Of a stretch of DNA of 64,000 nucleotides, positions 53,219 to 61,589 are shown one piece after another (the first letter of the stretch is position 1; each line of letters begins with the position of its first letter). The stretch covers positions 39,456 through 103,455 of the forward strand of contig JADJZR010000015.1 of NCBI GenBank assembly GCA_016715645.1. Direction: 5' to 3'. Under the pieces are notes generated by a model. The model ran no database searches. It was not told the DNA's origin and saw nothing but the letters and a program-made list of their open reading frames with translations. A program made the translations under genes and the position numbers. This DNA comes from Elusimicrobiota bacterium. GTDB lineage: Bacteria; Elusimicrobiota; Elusimicrobia; FEN-1173.

Positions 53219-55210
53219 TCAATTTTTCGATGCCACAAACCCAGCCCCACGTTCGTCGGCCCGCCAAAAAATCCCATCCCGGCCCGGAAAGATCACTTTT
53301 GCTCCGCACCGCCGAACCGACCGAGACGACCGGGTCAACGGCACGATCCAGCGGGGGCGAAGGACCGCCAATAGGTCGTCGGTGGGTGGCCCGCCTTTTC
53401 CACTGGCCCACGACAACCCGTCCACCGGGCCCACGGATCGCACCGAACTATCCGATTGTTGTCGGGATGTTAACCCAAAGTTAAGAAACACCCGGGCCGT
53501 TTCGTTCGTCAATAAAACCGCAAAGCCCGATCCTCCTTGCGGCGATAAGTATTGACACTGGACAGTTCCCAGCGAACTGGGGATCAAAGCCGGGGGTGGT
53601 GACCCTTCGTCCCAATAGACTCGATTCGTTTCTCGACGGGGGAGGACGATCGACCGTTTTTTTTCGAACACCGTCGATTTTGTTTCCGATTGAACCTGAA
53701 CCGATGGATTGCGCCCGCCACGCCACACAATGTCCAAGGCGTTTCGGGGTTCCGGTTCGGCCAGGCCCCAGGCAACAGAGGCCGTGATGAGTCCAATAAG
53801 GGGGACCGACAATCGTTTTCTTTTGTAGGTCAGCGCCATGAACACCGCCACGATCCCAGCAAAAAGCGCCACGGTTTGGGCACCACGGATCGAACCATGC
53901 AACTGGGCGCAAGGAATTTTGGCCCACAGGCGCGCCCATCCCATCAGGGCCTGTGCGATCCATTCGGTGGGCACCGCCCAAATCGACGCGGCCCACGGCC
54001 ACGCGCCATCCAAAAATGCCAACACCGCTCCCGACCAAAGACAGATCCCTGACAAGGGAACAGCCACCATGTTGGCCCCAATCCCCACCCACGAAAATGT
54101 CCCGAAGTAATAAAGCAGGAGCGGCGCCAACGCCAGCTGGGCCGCCAAACTTGTCGTGAGCAGCTCTTTGACGTAACGGACCGCCCGAAACAGGAGGGTC
54201 CGGCCACCAACGAAGGAACGGTCCCCCTCGTCCGAAGATCGGCGACCTCTCCAAACGGTTACGATGGCCCATGTGGCCACGTAAGACATTTGAAATCCGG
54301 CCTGGAAAAGCCGCGTGGGATCCAACACCAATAATAAACCCGCGGAAAAAAACAACGACTGTTCCGGCCGATCCCAACGACGAAACAGCGCGCCCATGGC
54401 CAAAAACGACGCCATCACCGCCGCCCGCAACACAGGGGGGTCCCCGCCGGCCATGGCGGCATACAAAAACGCCGCGGCCGGCACACCCACCAACGCCGCC
54501 CTGCGCGGCCACCACATCACCCACCGTGAGAACACCCACCACACCCCCACCGCAAACCCCACATTGGATCCCGACGCCACCAGGAGGTGATAAAGTCCAC
54601 TTCGACGAAAATCGTCGGCCAAAGTTTCCAGACCCCGCGGTCGATCGCCCAGCAAAACGCCCTTCATGAGTTGGGCGTGAAGAGGCGACAAATGCTTTTC
54701 GAACGCCCGATGAAACTGCGCCCGCAAGCCCGCCGCCCATCGGAGCGGATGCGCGGACGACAACCGTTTTAAAAGAAAACTTTTTCCTTCCGGCACGAAC
54801 AACGTCGAGGCGACGTTGGGCCCCGACCGGATCCCCGCCTCCCCCACAATTCCCCACACCGAAACCTCGTCGCCCCAGGTCCACGGCGTTGAGGGCCGTT
54901 GGCGAAACACCCGAACCACATGGCGGGCCTGCTCCACGTTCCCATTGGATGAACGCACCCATCGCGTGTTCAAGAGAAAAGTGTCCCCACCTTTGGTCGA
55001 GGAAGGATAACCTTGCACCCGCCCGATCATCAACGCGGGACGCCCAACGGCTCCCGCAAAGAACTTTTTTGAGGAAGCGAACGGTTCCCAAAACGACAGG
55101 GCCGCTAACGCCAAGGATCCCAAAAACACCGCTAAGATGACGGGCCGGCGAAACGGATAAGACAAAATAAAGGAAGGTCTATTTTCTGTTAAATCGGGAA
55201 CAAGAACCAC
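53219..55210 (-). CDS. comEC: ComEC/Rec2-family membrane protein with degenerate C-terminus
   Basis: 663 residues. An N-terminal OB-like domain (about 60-190) is followed by KGVLLGDRPRGLE, YHLLVASGSNVGFAVGV and the multi-helix Competence domain with FQMSYVATWAIV. ComEC forms the inner-membrane channel for DNA uptake. The C-terminal ~130 residues keep only the end of the usual MBL domain (LRPRWIVPLTRSSRSVRRCG) and lack the HxHxDH metal motif, so nuclease activity is doubtful. GTG start. Confidence 0.78.
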   Translation of the reverse strand: MVLVPDLTENRPSFILSYPFRRPVILAVFLGSLALAALSFWEPFASSKKFFAGAVGRPALMIGRVQGYPSSTKGGDTFLLNTRWVRSSNGNVEQARHVVRVFRQRPSTPWTWGDEVSVWGIVGEAGIRSGPNVASTLFVPEGKSFLLKRLSSAHPLRWAAGLRAQFHRAFEKHLSPLHAQLMKGVLLGDRPRGLETLADDFRRSGLYHLLVASGSNVGFAVGVWWVFSRWVMWWPRRAALVGVPAAAFLYAAMAGGDPPVLRAAVMASFLAMGALFRRWDRPEQSLFFSAGLLLVLDPTRLFQAGFQMSYVATWAIVTVWRGRRSSDEGDRSFVGGRTLLFRAVRYVKELLTTSLAAQLALAPLLLYYFGTFSWVGIGANMVAVPLSGICLWSGAVLAFLDGAWPWAASIWAVPTEWIAQALMGWARLWAKIPCAQLHGSIRGAQTVALFAGIVAVFMALTYKRKRLSVPLIGLITASVAWGLAEPEPRNALDIVWRGGRNPSVQVQSETKSTVFEKKRSIVLPRRETNRVYWDEGSPPPALIPSSLGTVQCQYLSPQGGSGFAVLLTNETARVFLNFGLTSRQQSDSSVRSVGPVDGLSWASGKGGPPTDDLLAVLRPRWIVPLTRSSRSVRRCGAKVIFPGRDGIFWRADERGAGFVASKN

Positions 55211-55237
55211 CGGGGGGAGACAACCGGGTAATTCCGG

Positions 55238-55837
55238 TTAAAGTTTGAAGCCTTTATGGAGGTGGTCTACATCGGACTTGATTTGCTCGAGCCGACGATG
55301 AAAATCGGCGCCGGTGTGGTGTTCGTTCACAAGGTCTGCCAGTTGCTTTGATACCCGCATGGCCACGTGGGCATCTTGGGAAACCAGCCGTTGAAGGGAT
55401 TCGATCATTCCATTAAACTCGTCGCGGAAATCTTCGAGCTCGTCGCCCACCCGAAGCCGCACACGGTGGGTGAGGTCCCCCGAGCCCACCGCCCGGGCGG
55501 ACCGCTCAAAGCGGTATATGGGCCCCGCCAACTTATGGGACGCCAACACGGCGAAAATCACAACGCCCACCATATAAAGCGCCAACTTCAAAAGAAAAAT
55601 ATAACTATCTGATTTAAAGAGTTCGTAGAGGCTCGGGTCCATGAAATTTTGAACTTCCCGGCCGAAATGAAAATAAAAATCCAACCCGATGGCCGTCACG
55701 GCGATAAAAACAAAAACGCTGACCAGAAGAACAAACTTCATCTGCATGCCGCGCTTAATAAGAACAATGCGGCGCTTGATTCGCGGCGCCTGAAACGCGT
55801 CGTTTTTGGGTGGAACCGGGGAATGTGTGTGGGCCAT
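55238..55837 (-). CDS. HAMP-domain membrane protein without output domain (paralog of 15149-15724)
   Basis: 199 residues. A basic N-terminus (PRIKRRIVLIKRGMQMK), TM1 (about 35-53), a short periplasmic loop containing FMDPSLYELFKSD, TM2 (about 87-105), then HAMP (LAGPIYRFERSARAVGSGDL) and a C-terminal helix. Same order, spacing and AGP(I/V)xRFxR motif as the other HAMP-only gene. No signalling output domain. ATG at 55837 is only a few bases after the predicted transcription start. Confidence 0.75.
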   Translation of the reverse strand: MAHTHSPVPPKNDAFQAPRIKRRIVLIKRGMQMKFVLLVSVFVFIAVTAIGLDFYFHFGREVQNFMDPSLYELFKSDSYIFLLKLALYMVGVVIFAVLASHKLAGPIYRFERSARAVGSGDLTHRVRLRVGDELEDFRDEFNGMIESLQRLVSQDAHVAMRVSKQLADLVNEHHTGADFHRRLEQIKSDVDHLHKGFKL

Positions 55838-55847
55838 GGTAGTCAAT

Positions 55848-55875
55848 ATTTAACAGACATTCGGCCTATTGTCAA
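55848..55875 (-). promoter_or_regulatory. Candidate promoter of the second HAMP-only gene
   Basis: Minus strand TTGACA (55875-55870, perfect), 16-base spacer, TTAAAT (55853-55848, four of six). Predicted start near 55841 leaves about 4 bases before the ATG at 55837. Confidence 0.45.
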
Positions 55876-55945
55876 TCCCCCACGCACAAAAAAAAGCGAG
55901 ATCAGGGGTGCGGCGGACAATTCCGTCTGCCGAAAAGAACCGACA

Positions 55946-56003
55946 CTATGCCTCATCCGGCGGCATGGTAAATTGATAGCCGATGCCTTTGATGAATTGG
56001 AAA
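55946..56003 (-). pseudogene. Fragment of an OmpR-type response regulator 3' end
   Basis: Translates to FQFIKGIGYQFTMPPDEA and a TAG stop, closely matching the last residues of the intact regulator at 57510-58196 (FQSIKGIGYQFSMPPD). Similarity ends abruptly at 56003. The fragment contains the left copy of the 49-bp direct repeat. Confidence 0.75.
55955..56003. repeat. 49-bp direct repeat, left copy
   Basis: Matches 57513-57561 at 45 of 49 positions, same orientation. Between the two copies is 1.5 kb with one gene, an AAA ATPase. Confidence 0.75.
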
Positions 56004-56095
56004 CATGGCCCATGCTCTCCCCGTTGCCTAAAAAATCCGATAACACCCGGAGCTCGACGGAGCATTTTTCACCCTTTTTGTGAAATCCGAAAATT

Positions 56096-56173
56096 CGTCT
56101 TCCCGGTATGGTTCTGGCCGGGATCCAGACGGAAAACAACCCTGGATCCCCGCCAAAATCATGCGGGGATGAC
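56096..56173. repeat. Two-hairpin palindromic repeat (CGTCxTCCCGG family)
   Basis: Left part CCCGGTATGGTTCTGGCCGG resembles CCGGCATGGACCTAGCCGG of 52691-52787; right part has CTGGATCCCCGCC...GCGGGGATGAC. Sits inside the segment bounded by the direct repeats. Confidence 0.6.
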
Positions 56174-56332
56174 GGACTTACGTGAGCTTTTGGGCCCGTT
56201 GAGGACCAGTTATTGGGCCATTTGGCCGAGTGGCCAGGCACCACAGAGCGTTTGATGGGTTATTTTTGAACCACGAGGGTTGTTTTTGTGGTCTGGCCAG
56301 CGGACTCCGTTCATCCCCCCGGATTAAATTTG
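56174..56332. other. Intergenic segment upstream of the ATPase gene, no gene seen
   Basis: About 160 bases with no convincing coding frame, promoter or hairpin. Together with 55847-56173 it makes roughly 500 bases without an intact gene. Confidence 0.4.
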
Positions 56333-56367
56333 CATGAATAAGTAAAACGTTGTATCGTTTATTCATG
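56333..56367. promoter_or_regulatory. Palindrome overlapping the ATPase start codon, candidate operator
   Basis: CATGAATAA (56333-56341) and TTATTCATG (56359-56367), perfect 9-bp arms with a 17-base spacer. The right arm includes the ATG at 56365, so a bound protein or an mRNA hairpin could control expression. Confidence 0.55.
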
Positions 56368-57513
56368 AATTTCAAAAGGATTCAGGATATTTCTGGAAAA
56401 ACCTCAGATTCATGCTTTTTATGGGGTCCCCGCCAAACGGGAAAGACCACTCTTTTGCAAGAAATCGTTCCTGATGCCCGCTTTGTCGATCTTTTACTTT
56501 CTGAAACGTTTGAAGAGCTCCAACGGCGTCCCTCCGTTCTTCGTGAAAAAATACTCGCTGACCCAAAACGGTCCGACCGGGTGGTTGTCATTGATGAGGT
56601 TCAAAAGATTCCCGCGTTATTGGATGAAGCCCAATGGATGATGGTCAACCACGGGATTCGGTTTATCCTTTGTGGTTCCAGTGCGCGAAAATTAAAGCGG
56701 GGGGCTGGAAACCTTTTAGGAGGACGGGCTCTTGGCTATGAGCTTTTTCCTCTGGTCTTTCCCGAAATCCCTGAATTTGATCTGAAACGGGCGTTGAACC
56801 ATGGACTTCTCCCGCGACTGTATATTGGGGAAAATCCCTCGGAGCGGTGGCGGGCCTATGTGGGGAACTACCTAAAGGAAGAAATCGCGGCGGAAGCCTT
56901 GACCCGAGACTTGCCGGCGTTTAGTCGATTCCTTGAGGCGGCCGCCTTTAGCAACGGCGAAGTTGTGAGATACACCAACATCGCCCGCGACTGCGGGGTT
57001 TCCGCGCCCACCGTCAAAAGTCATTTCCAGATCCTCTACGACACCCTGTTGGGGTGGGAACTGCCGGCCTATCTCCGTCGACCCAAACGACGGACGGTTG
57101 AATCACCGAAATTTTATTATTTCGATGTGGGGCTGGCGAACACGCTCTTACGGCGCGGGGTCATTGAGGAAAAAAGCGAATCGTTCGGCAAAGCCTTCGA
57201 ACACTGGGTGGCCATGGAACTGCGTGCGCACGCCCACTATTCCGGGCGGCACTACCCCTTGGCCTATTGGCGGACAACGTCCGGGTATGAGGTTGACTTT
57301 GTTCTTGGAGAAGGAGAAATCGCGGTGGAAGTGAAATCAACCGACCTGGCCGACGAGCGGCATGGTCGGGGTTTGAAAGCGTTTGCCGAAGAATATTCCC
57401 CCCGTCGCCTCATTGTGGTTTCCCAGGACAGAGAACCCCGACGCATTGGAAATATCGAAATCCTTCCCTGGAAAAATTTCATGGAAGCCCTCTGGGGGAA
57501 TACGCTCATTTAA
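56365..57513 (+). CDS. AAA+ ATPase with DUF4143 domain
   Basis: 382 residues. Walker A WGPRQTGKTTLLQEI (about 20-35), Walker B region VVVIDEVQKIPALLD, sensor CGSSARKLKR, a winged-helix-like middle (NIARDCGVSAPTVKSHFQIL) and a C-terminal DUF4143 part with a nuclease-like core (TTSGYEVDFVLGEGEIAVEVKS). Such proteins are common, often mobile, and poorly understood; the E-V-D...E-V-K pattern recalls PD-(D/E)XK nucleases. It is a lone gene between 49-bp direct repeats and its TAA overlaps the convergent regulator stop in a shared TTAA. Confidence 0.85.
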   Translation: MNFKRIQDISGKTSDSCFLWGPRQTGKTTLLQEIVPDARFVDLLLSETFEELQRRPSVLREKILADPKRSDRVVVIDEVQKIPALLDEAQWMMVNHGIRFILCGSSARKLKRGAGNLLGGRALGYELFPLVFPEIPEFDLKRALNHGLLPRLYIGENPSERWRAYVGNYLKEEIAAEALTRDLPAFSRFLEAAAFSNGEVVRYTNIARDCGVSAPTVKSHFQILYDTLLGWELPAYLRRPKRRTVESPKFYYFDVGLANTLLRRGVIEEKSESFGKAFEHWVAMELRAHAHYSGRHYPLAYWRTTSGYEVDFVLGEGEIAVEVKSTDLADERHGRGLKAFAEEYSPRRLIVVSQDREPRRIGNIEILPWKNFMEALWGNTLI

Positions 57514-58196
57514 TCCGGCGGCATGGAAAACTGGTAGCCGATGCCTTTGATGGATTGGAAAGATTGTCCGAAATCCCCCAGTTTCGTGCGAAGACGGGCG
57601 AGCGTGCTGTCGATGGTTCGGCTGGTGCCGTAGTCTTCTATGCCCCACACGTTTTCCATCAAAAATTGTCGGGTCAGAACACGGCCGGGGCGCGTCAGGA
57701 ACGTGTGGAGGAGATCAAACTCTTTGGTCCGCAGGTCAACCGGTTGGCCTTCTAACGTCACTCGGCGATGGGATGTGTCCAGGTCGATGGGGCCCGCGTG
57801 GATCACCCGCCCGTCCGCGTCGGGGGCTTGGTTTTTTCGCAACACCAGGTTGACCCGGGCCACCAGTTCACGGGGACGAAGGGCCCTTTTTGAAATATAG
57901 TCGTCGGCCCCCATCTCCAGGGCCAGAACCGTGTCCATTTCTTTTCCCCGAACCGTTAACATGATCACCGGGATCCCCCGTGTCTTCGGCTCAGCCTTCA
58001 ATTCCTTCAGAACAGCCAAACCGTCTTTGCCGGGAAGGTTCCAGTCCAGGAGAATAACGTCCGGATGGAGTTCCTGGGCCATTTTTAATCCGGTCAACCC
58101 GTCTTTGGCGGAGGCCACAAGGAAATTCTCCGCCACGAGCAGGCGTTGGACCAGCCTCACGAAATCGGGTTCATCGTCGATCACGAGGATCTGCAT
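57510..58196 (-). CDS. OmpR/PhoB-family response regulator
   Basis: 228 residues. Receiver with DDEPDF, phospho-acceptor aspartate in ILLDWNLPGKDG and lysine in YISKRAL, then a winged-helix DNA-binding domain (VDLRTKEFDLLHTFLTRPGR, DSTLARLRTKLGD). The gene follows the sensor kinase with a 15-16 base overlap. ATG at 58196 follows GGAGG. Its stop codon TAA is formed with the neighbouring ATPase gene, two residues short of the ending seen in the fragment at 55946. Confidence 0.92.
   Translation of the reverse strand: MQILVIDDEPDFVRLVQRLLVAENFLVASAKDGLTGLKMAQELHPDVILLDWNLPGKDGLAVLKELKAEPKTRGIPVIMLTVRGKEMDTVLALEMGADDYISKRALRPRELVARVNLVLRKNQAPDADGRVIHAGPIDLDTSHRRVTLEGQPVDLRTKEFDLLHTFLTRPGRVLTRQFLMENVWGIEDYGTSRTIDSTLARLRTKLGDFGQSFQSIKGIGYQFSMPPD
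57513..57561. repeat. 49-bp direct repeat, right copy
   Basis: Lies at the 3' end of the intact response regulator gene; see 55955-56003. Confidence 0.75.
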
Positions 58197-59587
58197 AAGA
58201 CCTCCGTGTTCGCCGGCAACGACACGCAAAAAACGCTCCCGTGCCCGACCACACTGCGCACCTCGATCTTTCCCCCATGGGCTTCCACCAACCCTTTCGC
58301 AATGGCCAACCCCACCCCCGTCCCCTTGGGCCCCTCCAGTTGTTCCACTCGTTCCCGAACCTGCTCGAACCGGTTGAAGATCCGGCCCATATCTTTGGAC
58401 GCGATGCCGGGGCCGGTATCTTCCACGTTCAATTGCACCCGGTCCCCCTCTCTCTGAACCGAAACCATAATCCGACCCCCCGGGGGGGTAAACTTTAACG
58501 CGTTGCTGACCAAATTGGTCATCACCTGCTGAAGTTTGTCGGAGTCCACCAACAATTCGATGTGGGGATCCCCCTGGGCCTCCAAACGAACATTTTTTTC
58601 CCGGGCCTTTGCGGCAAAGAGGGATTGGGTTTCCTGAATCAGGCTTAGGCCCCGCACCCGCGCCAGGCGAAGACCATCGGCTTTGGTTTCGATCTTGGCG
58701 AGGTCCAGGATATTATTGATAAACCGGCTCAACCGCGTGGTGTTATTTCGCACGATGTTCACGGATTCCATGACCTCCGCCAGGTTCCCGGCCCGCACAT
58801 CTTCGGCGATCACATTGGCGTAACTTTCGATGGCCCCCAACGGGGACCGCAATTCGTGGGTCACGTTGGACACAAAATCGTCTTTCAGTTTATCCAGCTC
58901 CCCCAATTTCAGCGCCATGGTGTCAAACCCCTGCGCCAACTGACCCAGCTCATCTCTGCGACGCATGTGAATGCGATGATCCAGCCGCCCTTCGGCCAGG
59001 GCCTGGGTTCCCTTGAGTATTCGAACAATCGGTCGCGCCAAGCTTTGTGCCAACACCACCGCCCCCAACATCCCGAACACAAGCGCCCCCCCCAACACGA
59101 GGCTAAGCCGTTTCATCAGTTTGTGGAGGTTGGCGCGAATGTCGCGCTTTAACACGTCTTCCGAAAAAACCAGGGTGGCCTTCGCTCCCGCCACACCTTC
59201 CACCGCGCGGGTCATGGGAAACAATCGCTCGCTCCGTCCGGGCCCCTTCGTCCCGGCACTCTCGCCGATGGCCTTATCCGGGTTCAGTTTCCCGCGAAGG
59301 CCGTCGGAATGGGCGATCACGCGCTGATTTTTGTCGAGGCAGTACGCCCGCCGAACTCCCGGGATTTTCGCCACCGCCACCGCGGCGTTTACGGCGGCCA
59401 TTTCATCTTGAACCAAAATGGCGTCACGGCAACTTTGGGCAAAACCCGCCAACAACGCCGACCGACCGCGCTGGGCCTCCCGCGCCAAATGGGCCCCTTC
59501 GCTGACGTAAACAGCCACACCGGCCGCCAGCAACGTCCCGGTCACCAACGAAACGCTCAAAAGAGCGAGCCGAACGCGCAATATCAT
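58181..59587 (-). CDS. Membrane sensor histidine kinase
   Basis: 468 residues. TM1 (about 5-28), a periplasmic sensor region of about 130 residues, TM2 (about 165-188, LVLGGALVFGMLGAVVLAQ), HAMP, HisKA with FVSNVTHELRSPLGAIESYA and an ATPase domain with NALKFTPPGGR, DTGPGIA and GTGVGLAIA. It should phosphorylate the regulator encoded immediately downstream. It follows the PorV-TPR gene and may sense the state of the envelope or of the surface proteins encoded upstream; that is inference from order. Confidence 0.92.
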   Translation of the reverse strand: MILRVRLALLSVSLVTGTLLAAGVAVYVSEGAHLAREAQRGRSALLAGFAQSCRDAILVQDEMAAVNAAVAVAKIPGVRRAYCLDKNQRVIAHSDGLRGKLNPDKAIGESAGTKGPGRSERLFPMTRAVEGVAGAKATLVFSEDVLKRDIRANLHKLMKRLSLVLGGALVFGMLGAVVLAQSLARPIVRILKGTQALAEGRLDHRIHMRRRDELGQLAQGFDTMALKLGELDKLKDDFVSNVTHELRSPLGAIESYANVIAEDVRAGNLAEVMESVNIVRNNTTRLSRFINNILDLAKIETKADGLRLARVRGLSLIQETQSLFAAKAREKNVRLEAQGDPHIELLVDSDKLQQVMTNLVSNALKFTPPGGRIMVSVQREGDRVQLNVEDTGPGIASKDMGRIFNRFEQVRERVEQLEGPKGTGVGLAIAKGLVEAHGGKIEVRSVVGHGSVFCVSLPANTEVLCRSS

Positions 59588-59650
59588 AAACCTGATGACC
59601 TCCTCTCCGTGTTGGGCTCACGCCTCGTTAAATTGGGGTAACTACTCAGG

Positions 59651-59757
59651 TCCCTCATCCGCCCCTCCGGGGCACCTTCCCCCAAGAGGGGAAGGAAACA
59701 AAGATTTTCCCCTCCTCCTGGAAAGGGAAAAAGACGAGAAAAACTTTTTATTTTTTT
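59651..59757. repeat. TCCCTCATCC-family palindromic repeat
   Basis: TCCCTCATCCGCCCCTCCGG then CACCTTCCCCCAAGAGGGGAAGG, a close relative of 35697-35745. It fills most of the gap between the kinase and PorV-TPR genes. Confidence 0.6.
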
Positions 59758-61589
59758 TCATGGGCGATGTCCCCCCCTTTCTTCCTTCAACCGTTCCAAC
59801 GCTTTGATTGTTTTTTTGTCGTTGGGGTTCGCCCGGAGCGCTTGCTCAAAAAGCGATTGGGCTTTTTCATAGTGTTTAAGGGAGTAGGCCTCCATGCCTT
59901 TCTCATACAACACTTTCGACTCTTCTTGGCGCCGTTGTGCCAGGGCGGACTCCTCGGCCGCCACCCGGGGCCCCAGAACAGCCAACCGCTCGGCACTGTT
60001 TTTGAACGTCTTATCCTTTGACTGAGCCGCGCGATACAAATCGATGGCCGTCGCCCAGTCGCCTTTGCGCTCTGCCGCCACAGCCCCCGTGTATAACTCT
60101 TCCTGGCACCGTTGAATGCCTTCTTGCGCCGCGCGATCGTTCGGGAAAAGGGCCAATACGTTTTCCCAGGCCGTCCACGCGGCCGTCCAGTTTTTTTGCG
60201 CCATCATCCGTTCGGCCCGATGACGCCGGGACTGGCCTTCCCGCTGGCGCTCCTCTTTCAAACGAGATTCCGCCGCCCTCAACCGTTCGGCCCCGGCCCT
60301 CTCTTCCGCCTTTTCCCACCGTTCGCGCCCGCCCGGATAGGCGGGGGATACTTCGACCAGCCGCTTGAAAAAGTCCGCCGCCTGTTCGTATCGTTTTTCT
60401 TCAAAGGCCCGATCCCCTAAAATAAACAACGTTTCCGGGTCCAAACTGGTGGCGATGCGCGAATCTATTTTTTTTTGCAACGTTCGCGCTTTCGCGTTCT
60501 TCGGAGAAATAGTCAACACCTCCTCCACCGCCGAGCGCGCACGCACCATTCTCTTTTCGGCAAACAGGGTTTCCGCCTGGCGCAGAAACGCGTTTCGCCG
60601 CGTCTCCGGCTCAAGGGGATCCCCAAACCGTAAAAAGATTTCAAACCGGTGAGTGCCTCCCAACTCTTCCTGAGGCAAATACGCGTAGTTGACGCCAAGC
60701 GCCTCACGCACAAATCCCAAACCGAACGTCATTTTCTCCAGCATCGTCAGGTTTCCGCTCCACGAACGATACCCCATCCGGGCCGAAACCGCGATCCGGT
60801 TCGCCCAGGCCCGAGAGACTTCAACCCCAATCTGAGTCCCCACCGTGTCATTCATCGGGGCATCGAGTTGGGCCACCGCCAACACGGAATCACGCCCCCC
60901 GCCCCGTTGGCGATCCACCATTAACCAACTTCCCCCACCAAGTAAATGGATCGGCAACTCCAACGGCCCCGTATTCGTTTGAAGCGCCGGTCCCAGGTTA
61001 AGCATACTGGCTCCCACCGGATTCGTTTCCCGCGCCCCATGACCCCGAGATCGGTGGCCCAGGTGGACGCCGCGTCCACCGAAATGTCCTGCCGAATCCC
61101 CTTAAGGGTTCCCCCCACAAAAACGGGCCCCAACGGCTGTTCGTACGACGCGCCCAACACAAAATCCTGCGGATGCACTGTGCCGCCGGGCGACCCGTTT
61201 TCCGTCAGCTCAAACGGTTTCACGGACGAATAGGCCATGCGGACCCCCCACGTTCGCCGTTCTTGTCCCCACCACACCGGCCGGACAAACCGAAGGTCTC
61301 CCCGGGTCTGTTCACCAAACTCCTCCGCATAGCCCAAAGCCAATTCCGTCCGCGGAACCTGACCCAACCTCGCCGGGTTCCAGAACAACGCCCCCCCATC
61401 GTCGGCCACCCCCACAAACGCGCCGCCCATTCCTTCCGCCCGCACGCTTGGGTCCCATTCTAAGAGAGCGGGACCCCGGGCATGCCGATCCTCTTTCGAG
61501 AAGACACCCCCCGCGCCGGAGGCGGCCAACAGCGTTAACAAACACCCTGGCACCCCGATTCTTTTCCAAAACGAGGACGGGCTACTCAA
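59758..61589 (-). CDS. PorV-like outer-membrane protein with C-terminal TPR domain, interrupted by a one-base frameshift
   Basis: About 610 residues once one base is restored. A signal peptide (LLTLLAASGAGGVFS) leads into GMGGAFVGVADDGGALFWNP, the PorV entry motif, then a beta-barrel. The second half, from SRAWANRIAVSARMGYRSW, ends the barrel and continues into several TPR-like helical repeats with charged linkers (GMEAYSLKHYEKAQSLFEQA). Frame changes near 61011-61022, where CCGGTGGG would need one more G. TTG at 61589, overlapping the upstream stop, is a likely start; GTG at 61619 is possible. Confidence 0.78.

Noticed and set aside
53481..55091. 536-codon minus-strand frame overlapping the comEC-like gene
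   Set aside because: Glycine/arginine-rich, no recognisable fold; the other frame gives ComEC membrane motifs.
56220..56248. tRNA-like string GGCCGAGTGGCCAGGCACC
   Set aside because: Resembles a D-arm only; no acceptor stem, anticodon arm or TPsiC loop can be drawn around it.
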